A stretch of DNA of 64,000 nucleotides from Strongylocentrotus purpuratus (lineage: Eukaryota > Echinodermata > Echinoidea > Camarodonta > Strongylocentrotidae). The first letter of the stretch is position 1. Each line of letters begins with the position of its first letter. Shown piece after piece: positions 31,918 to 41,967 of this stretch. The position numbers were made by a program, and so were the translations under genes. The stretch is from the NCBI RefSeq assembly GCF_000002235.5, contig NW_022145601.1, forward strand, positions 9,691,658 to 9,755,657. Reading direction: 5' to 3'. The notes under the pieces were generated by a model. The model ran no database searches. It worked only from the letters and a program-made list of their open reading frames with translations, and was not told the DNA's origin.

Positions 31918-34050
31918 AATTGACCCAAGTATTTTCGATCAAATCGGCGCTCTTGGACAATTCAGCTATAATTTCCACCTAGACCAAGTCGGCCCTGAGG
32001 CCATTTATCTCGTATCCGTGCACCTTTGACCGGTTCGAGATGTGTGTGTATGTGGTGTGTGACATTCGTTTCTAATCCATATGGATGGGGTAGAATAATG
32101 TGTTTAATACTCTTTGCAATAACTTGTACGGTACTCAAGAAAGCAGTACTGTGAATCTGTTCAATTGATATTTGAGATGTTTGACAGAGTGTGTGTATGT
32201 TTCTTTCACACTTAATGTATTTTTTTTTCTTTTATGTTCTTCCATTTGAAAATGATTGTGCTGTGTACATGTGTCATGTGAAAATATGAAAGTTTATGAA
32301 TTTAATTGACTGAGAAATACTCATTATATTATATATGTACATCTACCATTTATTTTGCATTATAAATCCTTAACTGATTAATGAGAAATATTGGATGCAT
32401 ACAAAATATGTTCCAAATATTGAAATTGCAAAAATGTGTAATATACTAACAAAAAATTATTGAATTTATCATTCATGGTAACAGTACTCAATGTGCAGTT
32501 TAACCAAACAGGCCACATTGTTGACTGAAAGTATTGAGTTTATTCTTCATGCCTTAATTTGTGAATGTGATATCGGTTTAAACAAAAAATCTTGTCCTCA
32601 CAACCATATCATCTTTCTGCATTAATTTACTCTTTGAAGCTAAAAAAAATACTTTTCATAAAAACCACCGTTAATCTTGCTTCTATTGATGGTTTCTCTA
32701 GTAGGTTTGGCCTGTTAAGGCCCATCTTGTTTTCCATGTTGTCAAGGATAGTATGAATATCTGACGCCGGTGTCTCAGGAAAGTGGGATCGTCCTACAAG
32801 TACATGCGCGAGTACAAACCTTCCAAATTTTGTTATTGAGTCAAAATAATTGTTTGCTTCTTGGGTGCGTAGTTGTTAGCCTCCATGTGCTCGGTTATAG
32901 ATCAAGTCAAGAAAAACTTCTTATTTGTTAGTATGACTTATCTGAGAGATCATTTTCTTCTGCTCTTGTGCCAATCAATGCCACCACCTGCTTTTGTATC
33001 TCCCTTCTTTCTTACTGGACTGATGCAATGACATCGTCTTCTAGTTTCTCACCTCTTTCATCCCAAGTCAAGGCAGCGACTATTTCATCTTCCTTGATTC
33101 GTGTAATCGCATTGTTATTTGCCTAAATTTGTATCTCGATCCTCCCGTTTTTCTTGTTTTGGTAGTAATGCACCGTTTGAAGCTCAAAAAAAAAAAAATT
33201 ATACCGCAGGCAATCCAGCTTCTGTTGATAGCTTTACACTATTACATTTACAGGCGATATTTTGTTTTTTTAAATTAACGGTGACTTTTTACGTTAGGCT
33301 ATAGAGTCTAGGCCTAGACTAGGTCTAGATCTAGATCTAGTACTAGACTAGTAGTACTAGTAGTAGCTTACCACCAAATAGCAGGACCTTCGCACTGTAG
33401 CCTTGTTGTTGTGCGTTTTCCCCCTTCTTTGTCCTCGGGTCCGAATATGTGACTGTTTTGTCTCTGCTGAAGTTATATGCAGTGCTTTTTAATTCCTGCC
33501 TTCTGAGTTTGGGTTATTTCACTGTGTTTGTCTCTACCATTTCCACTCCTTTTCCTACTCCAAAATCTAACAATACCCATTTTTGTGCCATCTTGTCTTC
33601 TTGAGCGTGAATTAATTAAAATCCAATCCAATCAATTAAGAAATAGAAGTGAATAGCACTCGAATATATACATGTAGCATATATAGCGCATCTGATTAGT
33701 CGAGATTACAGCTTGTTTTTATTTAAACTGCAGGCTATCCAGCTTCTGTTGATATCTTCTCTCTTGCCTATTGGCTTGGTCAGGCCTATCTTGTAATCCT
33801 TCGATGTAATGGGCCCATAGTGGGTCGGTGACTACGAGTTCAGAAATGCAATGAATGCGAAACAGGCTCGGAAATACAGTTAAGATCATTCTTGAGATCA
33901 TAGTCGCGTTGCAAATATGATACTTTCCGGACTGGTGACATATAGCGCATGGTATTGTACATAACAAAATTTTATTACAACTGTTTAATACAGACTGCTC
34001 TCGTTCTCGAACTCTTAATTGTATCTTCTTAGTTCTCGCTCAGTATCTCT
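31918..34050. other. Long AT-rich stretch without recognised gene
   Basis: No ORF with recognisable motifs. A CTAG-rich microsatellite-like patch lies at about 33300-33370. A short segment with CAGGC(A/T)ATCCAGCTTCTGTTGATA occurs twice (about 33207 and 33729), which may mark an old duplicated repeat. Confidence 0.5.
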
Positions 34051-34757
34051 CTCACCCATGCGCGTATGCAAAATAAATGCGACAGAAGAAATGGAGTAGG
34101 TCGATAGTGAATTTCAGTTCATCGTTTATTACTTTCAATAATGACAACTCGGTAGAAATCGTGCTCTCTAAACTGGCACTAAATACAGTCATGTAAAGTG
34201 AATTATCAGAACGCCTGCAGATTTGGAAAGCGGCTGAAAGGAGTCCTGAGGAGAAGTCTCAAGAATAAGTCTGTCTAAGAAGTCTCCTGATTTTAGATTT
34301 TCCTGGCTTTATATAGGGAGCTATATTTATACTATTTTCTAGCAGGCCAACCTTCCAGTAAGGACACAACCCGACCTCGAGCTAAAGGGCAGAGTCTGTC
34401 CTCAAACTGAGGACAAAGTCTGGCCTCCGCTCGGGGTCAGTCGAGGGCCGCACGCGACTGAGTATCTGTCCTTGCCGTTACGTAAGACGAGGGCAGATTC
34501 TCTAGACGAGCGCGGCCCTGGGCTACGCAATAAAAAGTCCAGAATTCCTCGAGGACAAAAAACAACATCGTAAATCTACTCGAGGACTATAGAGTTTGAC
34601 TTGCACAACAAGCAACAATATATACCGAAATAATAATGAACTATGCACATGATACAGACATATCTAAATTCGTTGCAGTATTTTCATTTCCGCGTTTTAG
34701 CTTTTCACTTCCTTCATTGACAGCTGTAGCAAGCCAAGGGCTTGGATCATATCTACT
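34051..34757. other. GC-variable stretch beside a possible retroelement remnant
   Basis: Contains repeated GAGGACA words and a TTTATATAGGGAG box near 34308-34320. I see no reading frame. It may be the regulatory or 3' part of the element encoding the minus-strand frame at 35032-35634, but no terminal repeat was found. Confidence 0.3.
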
Positions 34758-34845
34758 CTAGAACTTATCACTTTTCTTCTGCATGATTAACACATGATCT
34801 CCCTGACAGATATTCCGCTTCAGGAATCTCTGAAATCCACTTTTA

Positions 34846-35634
34846 TTATATCTGGACATGAGGACCGAATGTAACCAACATAATATCCCAGGCAGGGGAG
34901 TTGATGGGAGATAGAGAAAGAGAAGACGGCATTGGCCATCCCTCAAACTCTATCTGAGCCCTAACGGCTCTCTCCACCTCTGGCGGAATGGAAGGGCGGC
35001 TCATACGAAAGTCCTGGTTTATAAGTTCCATTCAGTTCTTGACCCGGTTCTTGACCATCCCCCACCAACCAAGCTGCAACCACCGCAAAAAATCCCCTCG
35101 GGGCGGAAGCGCTTCGGCAGAAGGAGGGTCCTCACGATGAATGTATGCAAGGTTAGGCAAAAGGCCATAAATATGCCATTTGACATGCTCCGTCCTGATT
35201 GCGCATGAGGGATAGGGGCAGGTCTGCTCATGATGATACCGTTTTTTCCTTGGGGGGAGGTTACCTGCTCTGAAGCTGGAGACGTCGTCCGGTCTGGCTA
35301 CCTCAGCATACCATTTTTTCCTTGGGGGGAGGTTACCTGCTCTGAAGTTGGAGCCGCCGTGAGGTCTGGCTACCTCAGCATACCGTTTTTTCGTTGGGGG
35401 GAGGTTACCTGCTCTGAAGCTGGAGACGCCGTCCGGTCTGGCTACCTCAGCATACCGTTTTTTCCTTGGGGGGAGGTTACCTGCTCTGAAGCTGGAGACG
35501 CCGTCCGGTCTGGCTACCTCAGCATACCGTTTTTTCTTTGGGGGGAGGTTACCTGCTCTGAAGCTGGAGCCGCCATCCGGTCTGGCTGTATCAGCACTCT
35601 TGGGAGCCTCTAACGGCCGCTTAGGAGGGACCAT
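34846..35634 (-). pseudogene. Repeat-rich ORF with possible zinc finger, interrupted by TGA
   Basis: The frame from 35634 to 35032 encodes 200 aa: a basic start, about five 25-residue repeats (ARPDGVSSFRAGNLPPRKKR type), then CPYPSCAIRTEHVKWH, a possible Cys2-His2 zinc-binding segment, then a hydrophobic stretch. After a TGA (35032-35034) the same frame runs on for 61 aa (SRPSIPPEVERAVRAQIEFEGW) to 34846. This looks like one coding region broken by a nonsense change. Basic N-terminal zinc-finger modules of this sort are common in invertebrate retroelement proteins, but I cannot name the family. A host gene is less likely. Confidence 0.4.
35230..35613. repeat. 75 bp tandem repeat, five copies, open on both strands
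   Basis: The unit contains CTTGGGGGGAGGTTACCTGC, TCTGAAGCTGGAG and GGTCTGGCTACCTCAGCATA. The 75 bp period is a multiple of three, so it encodes 25-residue repeats on the minus strand and also leaves a plus-strand frame open. The minus frame is preferred because it continues past the array on both sides. Confidence 0.9.
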
Positions 35635-35763
35635 GCCAAAAAAAACACAAACATCTGGTGAGAAAAGAGAGAGAAATACTTATCAGTCTGTCTATCACAC
35701 ACACTGGCTGTCTCATATAAATGCATATTCCACAATACAATTTCATTACTGACACTTAACACT

Positions 35764-36088
35764 TGTAGTGACGGAGCGGAATATATAGACAACTACGATA
35801 TTGATAACTAATCAGAAGCTCAAGTAAGGGTAAATCCTACCATAAGCTAGTTGTAGAACTGTAGAATCTATATCTCGAAGACTCGACGGTGGAGCTCCAC
35901 GAAGCTACGTTGAGATCCGAGACTCAGAGGAACACAGCAAACGGCATGTCGCGCGGTTGCAGTTCCAGTCCAAATCTAACCTACCCAGTATGGGATATGG
36001 CCAGGAAAACTACCGCGGGTGTCGCCAAATGCGGGACTTGCGCGCATATACCCGCCAGAGCCGTATTGGCTCAGGCTGAATCACTACA
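35764..36088 (-). repeat. 3' LTR
   Basis: 325 bp, TGTAGTG...CACTACA, apparently identical to 40866-41190. On the sense strand it follows the polypurine tract. Confidence 0.95.
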
Positions 36089-36101
36089 TTATTCCCCACT
36101 T
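36089..36101 (-). promoter_or_regulatory. Polypurine tract
   Basis: On the minus strand AAGTGGGGAATAA lies immediately before the 3' LTR, the position and composition expected for the plus-strand primer of reverse transcription. Confidence 0.75.
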
Positions 36102-37631
36102 AATGAGTTTGAAGCCTACTTCTAACTAAAACTAAACTAAAACTAACTTAAAACTACTCCCGTACCGCAGTGCGGGGTCACGCCGTTCCCGCTGGTGGAT
36201 GGGTCAAGGACCCTCCTTGCCAGCACCGGTGAAGTCTTGGTCTTTCCAGGGGGCGGGCGCCTTTATCATACCTTACAACGTACTGTATTCCAAACTTTGG
36301 TACGGGAAATATTATGTAAAGTACAGGTAAAATGCACTGTAAAATGTAAAATGCACTGTATTCCACAATTTGGTATATTTAAGTACTAAATAGGATTCAA
36401 GTCCCGGAAATGTCCCAGGGATCAAGAACAGAAAGAACAGAAATATACCAGTTAACCTTTACCGTGCCGGTTATACATAATGACAAATTGCAAAACGTCT
36501 TGGCACGGGCATAAGGGATTAACCGGGGCATTACATTAAATTCCCAAGGTGACCGAGCATGAAAGTGTGAGTGATCAACATAAACGATGAATGGCAATAA
36601 GTGTGCAGAAAAGGGGAAGAGCCCACTGGCTCCCCATTCCCCAAGTGCAGTTTGGATGGTACAATGTCCAGAAACTGGGCAATCACACATGAGAGCCAAA
36701 CGGCTCCCTACAGGCAGTCCAAACGGTGCATATAAGAAGTATTAGAATGATAAAAGCAGATCACTGAAATCAGATGGAAAATGATATAGAAGGTGAAAAC
36801 ACTTCAACAAAATAAGATTACATTTTCTGGGCCACTCGGCACCCGGGGGCACAATAGCCACTACCGGCAAGTTCCTGATATCATTCAGGGCACCCAGGCC
36901 CACAACACCATCAAGCAAATCCAAAAGGCTCTTATTGATCCAGAGGAATTACTCCAAAGGAATTACTCCCCCAAAACATGATCATATTCTGACTTATTAT
37001 TGGAACCACGTAGTGTCACTTGGGAGATATCAAAAGCCGGCCGTTTTATGGCCTCGAACACACATGGGTGCTCTGTCTCCCTGTGGAAAGAATGTTTCCT
37101 AGTCAGCTCTTAAAGCGGAGCAGCTAATTCAGCATAGATAACTCTGCTAACCGAAGCAGAAACTTTTCAGTTTTATTTAATTGTTATCCATTCAGTTTAA
37201 AAACATCAACACTTAAAGTTCAGGAACTCAGAATGGACGATTTACAATGAAATTAAACAGTGTAAACAAAAGTGAACTAAAATATATATATTTAAGACAA
37301 ACATGTTATTTCCCCCGATCAAACACGATCCGAGGAATCCAAAATGGGAGCCTGTGGGTGGGCTGGAAAAGGGAAAGGTCCTTGCTGTGGAGCCCTGGAC
37401 TCCCAACCACCTTACATCTTACCCACTTCCCACTAGAAGGAGGCACCATGGCCGTCCTAGCGACTACCTGGACAAAGGGACCGACCGAAGAGTCAGGCGG
37501 GTCACTAACATTATTTACCTTGACAAAGGGACCGACCGAAGAGTCAGGCGGGTCACTAACATTAACTACCTTGTCCAAGGGACCGACCAAAGAGTCAGGC
37601 GGGTCACTAACTACATTAACTACCCCAGTAT
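36102..37631 (-). other. Region between gag and 3' LTR; pol missing
   Basis: A second minus-strand frame (about 37625-37306) begins just where gag stops and reads VVSDPPDSLVGP-type repeats, then TAMVPPSSGKWVRCKVVG, a phrase resembling sequence between protease and reverse transcriptase in some Gypsy-type elements. It comes from three 48-51 bp direct repeats (about 37470-37620). Nothing else in this 1.5 kb looks like pol. I infer a large internal deletion or a gag-only design. Confidence 0.5.
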
Positions 37632-39419
37632 TTACCGATTGTAGGCCTCTCGGTTTCCAGATCGGAGATCGGCCTCGCTCTCCGATCCCTCCAGGTTTTC
37701 CGGAACACCAGTAGCCACGGGAGATAGAGGGCGGGCATGGGAAAGCATAGACAACTCCAAAGACTTAACAGTCTTCAGTATTTCTTCTAGCATACAATCG
37801 GTGTTGTACGCATGCGTCTTAAGACTGGCGACTTCCTCTTTTAAATAGCCAATGTCATTCCTGGCCTGAACTTCAAAAGGCGTTGTGACCTTCCCCCGGT
37901 CCTCCACAGGAGCCGGACGGGGAACATCTCGACCTTTGGAAACTGTTGGGGAACGATTCAGGGGATAGGGTTGCCTATGACGATAACTTACCGGCTCCTC
38001 AACCGTATCATAACTGTCCACCTCCTGATCGTACATGCAAGTCTGCTGCACCTGCTGCCGAGGAGCCGAATACGTACGGCGAGCCTCGCTCCCATAAACA
38101 ACACGTTGGGTATGTTGCGCCCACCTGATGGCTTCCAGGGCCTCCTCGACGGACTTCGGGCGCGTATTGAGAGCTGTTAAACCCGCCGCCTTATCCGTAC
38201 AACCCTGGCATAACTGCAATACCATTTGAGTGCCGTCACCCCGTTGGTCACACCCAAAAGCTTCAAAGAACAAAGCTTGGAGCCGATCGGACCACCCAAG
38301 GAGAGACTCCTCCGGGAGTTGGCGAGCCGTTCGAAATTCGGCTATGGCCTCCTCCGGAAATCGGGTAGCCCCAAACCGACGCCCCATCGCTGTTAACATA
38401 TGGTAATAAGAATTAGTGCCCATATCCCTAAGGTTCGAAAAACAATCTGAGGCAGACCCCTCCAAACACCAGCCTAGTGCATCCAAACACTCGCTCGGAC
38501 TCCACTGACACGATACAGAATAACTGGTGAATTTCCTGAGAAAGGAATGCCAACTTGTTCGCCCATCGTAATTAAGTGACCTCGGCAGACGGGGGGGGGG
38601 GGGGGGCCAATCTCGGCGCCCCTGCGACCGGTAATCCACCTGACCCCCTGGTGGGGATTCCCTGGGAGGATACTGATTGTCAGGTCGGGATTCCCCAGAA
38701 GGGGGATAAACATAATCCCTACGTGGGGGTTCCCTGAAAGGCGGACCACAATTACTAGAAGGGGATTCTCTAGACGGGGGATAATAATAATCCCTACGTG
38801 GGGGTTCCCTGGAAGATGGACCATGATTATTAGGAGGGAAATCCCTAGAAGGGGGATAACAATAATCCCTACATGGGGGTTCCCTGGAAGGCGGACCATA
38901 ATTATTAGGAGGGGATTCCCTAGAAGGGGGATAACAATAATCCCTACGTGGGGGTTCTCTGGACGGGGATTCCCTAGGAGGATAAGACCTGTCGGGCGGG
39001 GATTCCCTGGACGGCGGACAGTCAACGGCCCTAAGCCGATACTCGGCTGTGGGCTCGGCTGGGGAGCTGGCCGGTTGCGGCGAGCTCCTCCCCTGCTGTC
39101 GCTCAGCCGTAGAACTGGCTACAGGCCCAGCTGGGCCTCCATCTGTAGGTTTAACTATCTTAGCCTGATAAGGCTCAAAATCAAATAAACGTAAAAGCTC
39201 CTTGGCTTCATGGAGACGGGGACACTGCAAAAATAATTCCTCTGTTAAATTACCACATTCCTCCCTCCACTTCATAATTTTGCCAGACTTTGTTTTATCG
39301 ACAATTCTCAGAAGGGTCTCCTCAGTCACATAATTAACTTTAACCTTCTCTGAGGCCATAACCGGCTTTAAATCTGCAACGATTAAATAGCCAAATGATG
39401 AAATTAAATACACAAACAA
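37632..39419 (-). CDS. gag: Gag polyprotein (capsid-like) of the LTR retrotransposon
   Basis: Gag forms the cytoplasmic particle that packages element RNA. The frame is 595 aa from the first ATG; ATG at 39357-39359 (MASEKVKVNY) gives 575 aa and may be the real start, because the preceding 20 residues are hydrophobic and out of character. Order: N-terminal segment; Pro-rich repeats (PPSREPPRRDYCYPP type, about aa 120-255); then a capsid-like region starting LNYDGRTSWHSFLRKF with W..F and ALGWCLEGSASDCF; then a helical part with LPEESLLGWSDRLQALFFEAF. I see no CCHC knuckle. The frame is uninterrupted, so the protein may be made. An antisense frame over the Pro-rich repeats is a shadow. Confidence 0.85.
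   Translation of the reverse strand: MFVYLISSFGYLIVADLKPVMASEKVKVNYVTEETLLRIVDKTKSGKIMKWREECGNLTEELFLQCPRLHEAKELLRLFDFEPYQAKIVKPTDGGPAGPVASSTAERQQGRSSPQPASSPAEPTAEYRLRAVDCPPSRESPPDRSYPPRESPSREPPRRDYCYPPSRESPPNNYGPPSREPPCRDYCYPPSRDFPPNNHGPSSREPPRRDYYYPPSRESPSSNCGPPFREPPRRDYVYPPSGESRPDNQYPPRESPPGGQVDYRSQGRRDWPPPPPRLPRSLNYDGRTSWHSFLRKFTSYSVSCQWSPSECLDALGWCLEGSASDCFSNLRDMGTNSYYHMLTAMGRRFGATRFPEEAIAEFRTARQLPEESLLGWSDRLQALFFEAFGCDQRGDGTQMVLQLCQGCTDKAAGLTALNTRPKSVEEALEAIRWAQHTQRVVYGSEARRTYSAPRQQVQQTCMYDQEVDSYDTVEEPVSYRHRQPYPLNRSPTVSKGRDVPRPAPVEDRGKVTTPFEVQARNDIGYLKEEVASLKTHAYNTDCMLEEILKTVKSLELSMLSHARPLSPVATGVPENLEGSESEADLRSGNREAYNR
38640..39010 (-). repeat. ~75 bp repeats encoding the Pro-rich part of Gag
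   Basis: GGGATAA(C/T)AATAATCCCTACG and GGGGGTTCCCTGGAAGG recur four to five times. The unit is a multiple of three, so repeat number can change without breaking gag. Confidence 0.85.
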
Positions 39420-39510
39420 TTATCTTTCCTTCTTGCTTACTTAATAATACCCTACTTAGTTTCCTAATAGCTTACTAAGTGCCTGACAGGTAAATACTGA
39501 AACCCGAAAC

Positions 39511-40304
39511 CTCACCAAAAAACACCGCGGAATTATCTCCACGGTGAACAGCTTCAGCGAGCGGGCCCAAACTAAACCCTACTAAGTAACACTAAAGGAC
39601 TACACTTAAACCGGCAACATACCTCACCGAAAAACACCGCGGAACTATCTCCACGGTATAATGCTCGGCGAGATGGCCGTACAATATTAGTAATGATGAA
39701 ATGAAGATGAAATTAAATACCACCCACGATTTAACCCAAAATCCACAGATATACAAAACAATACTGACAGTCAAAAATCCCACTTAGGTACCTACCCAAT
39801 CCTTCCTTCTTGCCAACTTACTAACGTACGTAGTTCCAGAAAATAGATATAGAATCTACTTGCTTACTTACTAACTGACATGTACTTAGTTTTGTACAGG
39901 AAAGACCTATTGCCTACTTAATAACTTACTTAGTTTCTTTCATAATCTTACTTAGTTTCCTACTAAAAAATTCCTACCTAAACAACCCTATACAAATGGT
40001 ATACCTCACCGAACAAACACAGCGGAATTATCTCCACGGTAATAATACTTCGGCGAGAGGGTTGAAACTAATTTAATTACTCCTACTCACTAATTCTACT
40101 TCTACTTAAACAACCCTATACCCATAGTATACCTCACCGAAAAACACCGTGGAATTATCTCCACGGTAATAATACTTCGGCGAGAGGGTTGAAACTAGTC
40201 TAATTAGAGCCTACCCCTACTTACTAAGTTCTACTTAAACGACCCTATACCTCACCGAAAAAGAACACCGCGGAACTATCTCCACAGTATAAAACTCTGG
40301 CGAG
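39511..40304 (-). repeat. Five-copy hairpin repeat in the 5' leader of the LTR element
   Basis: About 50 bp copies at 39511-39561, 39623-39672, 40005-40057, 40133-40184 and 40251-40304. On the sense strand each has an outer pair (CTCGCCGA with TCGGTGAG) and an inner pair (ACCGTGGA with TCCACGGT or TCCGCGGT) around a GATAAT/GATAGT loop. The pairing survives most substitutions, often through G-U pairs. A packaging, dimerisation or translation element is possible; this is inference. Confidence 0.75.
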
Positions 40305-40377
40305 AGGATCACAACTACGAGCACGCCAAAAACGGCTGTACAACCAGTCTAGTGAGTAGAAAAAAATGAGCAAATCT

Positions 40378-40820
40378 AAGTACAAAAAATGACCGAAACC
40401 GATGTCAAAAATCGAAATACGGCCGTAAAAATACCAACGAGTCCCTAAAAATCTATTCTACAACCCTAAGTAGACAAGAAATGAAAAAATATGAGCTTAG
40501 AAGGCCCTACGAAAAAAGTTCCAAAAATAAAAAATCCCTTCAACACACGGGTCAATGTATCCAAGATGGCGGCTCGGACATGTGTGCGACCACAAAAAAT
40601 TATCCCCAAAACACCGAAATGAGTACCCAAAAATCGAAATACAGCACTGAAAATACTCTACGAGTCCCTAAAATACTAATCTACAGCACTAATCAACTAC
40701 CAATAGGGAACAAACAAGCTTACAAGGCCCTACAAATGAAATTACAAAAACAGAAAATCCCTTCAACACACGAGTGAATACCGACAAAGATGGCGGCTCA
40801 GAAACGTGCGCGATAAAAAA
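40378..40820 (-). repeat. Two ~230 bp direct repeats in the LTR element leader
   Basis: Segments from about 40378 and 40600 both run through AAAAATCGAAATAC, ACGAGTCCCTAAAA, AAGGCCCTAC, AAAATCCCTTCAACACACG and AAGATGGCGGCTC. No coding frame is shared. Confidence 0.8.
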
Positions 40821-40852
40821 AACTAGCCCGAACAGGTTCGGATAAAAAATTA

Positions 40853-40864
40853 GCGATTACGCCA
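40853..40864 (-). promoter_or_regulatory. tRNA primer-binding site
   Basis: On the minus strand TGGCGTAATCGC starts one base after the 5' LTR. The leading TGG pairs with a tRNA CCA tail; the primer tRNA would end in GCGATTACGCCA. I do not name the tRNA. Confidence 0.75.
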
Positions 40865-40865
40865 T

Positions 40866-41190
40866 TGTAGTGACGGAGCGGAATATATAGACAACTACGA
40901 TATTGATAACTAATCAGAAGCTCAAGTAAGGGTAAATCCTACCATAAGCTAGTTGTAGAACTGTAGAATCTATATCTCGAAGACTCGACGGTGGAGCTCC
41001 ACGAAGCTACGTTGAGATCCGAGACTCAGAGGAACACAGCAAACGGCATGTCGCGCGGTTGCAGTTCCAGTCCAAATCTAACCTACCCAGTATGGGATAT
41101 GGCCAGGAAAACTACCGCGGGTGTCGCCAAATGCGGGACTTGCGCGCATATACCCGCCAGAGCCGTATTGGCTCAGGCTGAATCACTACA
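40866..41190 (-). repeat. 5' LTR
   Basis: 325 bp, TGTAGTG...CACTACA, apparently identical to 35764-36088; followed by the CACT target duplication. Confidence 0.95.
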
Positions 41191-41227
41191 CACTAATTCA
41201 ACCAGCTGACATGCGCAATTAATAATG

Positions 41228-41320
41228 CACAACAAACAAAAATACTGAAAACAGCCATACCCATTCTCTCAGTGTCACCGATGCCTATTATGTCACCCTG
41301 ATCTTCTGTTAATGAGGAAA
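41228..41320 (-). pseudogene. Fragment of the RPA-like module of the tandem unit
   Basis: Sense-strand reading gives LTEDQGDIIGIGDTE, also found near 44560, 48670 and 53450. It is the tail of the OB-fold-like sequence described at 63370-63558 and 44545-44790. Only this tail survives here, beside the LTR insertion. Confidence 0.55.
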
Positions 41321-41366
41321 TCTGAAAAATACAGAAAGTAGAAACAAATCTATTTTTAAAGACACA

Positions 41367-41720
41367 TTAAATAGCACCATGTTGATACAAGGTTGATACA
41401 GGCCCCGCCCCCCCCCCCCCCCCCAAAAAAAAAAAGAAAGAAGCAAAACAAACAAACAAACAAACTAAATGCAGTATGATGGTCAAATGGTACCAGGTAG
41501 ACAACCTACATTTATGTAAAGGACTAGTGTATGACTTACTGAATATGTTATCCATTTTGTCCTGGTCTATCTGGGGCCTTGCTCCCTTCCCTGCGTTAAC
41601 ATTACAGGTTGCCCCCGTTAAGCTGTGTGTTGCCATCTCCCTCCTTGAAAATGTTTTCATCATGAGGGTCTGCAGTTCTTTCATTGGGGCAGCCTTGCCT
41701 CCAGAAACATGTACATAGAC
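41367..41720 (-). pseudogene. BEN-domain-like fragment
   Basis: The minus frame contains LQTLMMKTFSRREMATHSLT, then a Gly/Lys stretch, then IDQDKMDNIFSK. The pattern (LL..FS.EEL..SSLTG, then PLDP.K...I) resembles the DNA-binding BEN domain. It ends in a C/A homopolymer. No second copy is in the window. It could be a gene piece captured by the Helitron-like units. The assignment rests on a short match. Confidence 0.4.
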
Positions 41721-41967
41721 ACCTTTTTTGGCCTACATGCATGAAAGAATGAACAAGACTACAAGACTAATATCTGTCGCTTTTGCATCCAAAGCTAGAA
41801 GCTAAAAAAATGGACAAGTCGTGTATCATTTGTTATATGTGTATAAGTAAAATATTTTATGGAGATTTCATCATTTGAATTAAACAAGGAATACATACTG
41901 AGATAACCATAACTGTGCTTGAAATATTGTGGGGACGGAGGAAAAATTATATGAACTTCACCTACTA

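Larger units (their letters stand above)
35764..41190 (-). mobile_element. Young non-autonomous LTR retrotransposon (gag only)
   Basis: Two 325 bp direct repeats bound a 5.4 kb element; LTRs begin TGTAGTG and end CACTACA, and the flanking CACT at 35760-35763 and 41191-41194 is a 4 bp target duplication. The gag gene, primer-binding site and polypurine tract all place the sense strand on minus, with the 5' LTR at 40866-41190. Between gag and the 3' LTR only 1.5 kb remains and I find no protease active site, reverse transcriptase, RNase H or integrase, so it needs help in trans. The two LTRs look identical by eye, which points to a recent insertion. Lineage is probably Gypsy-like, but without pol this is uncertain. 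Confidence 0.93.

Noticed and set aside
35889..36125. 78 aa plus-strand frame repeated at 40991-41209
   Set aside because: It is LTR sequence; the duplicate is the other LTR.
38474..39025. 183 aa minus-strand frame with GNPHVGIIVIPLLG repeats
   Set aside because: Alternative frame of the Pro-rich gag repeats, kept open only because the unit length is a multiple of three.
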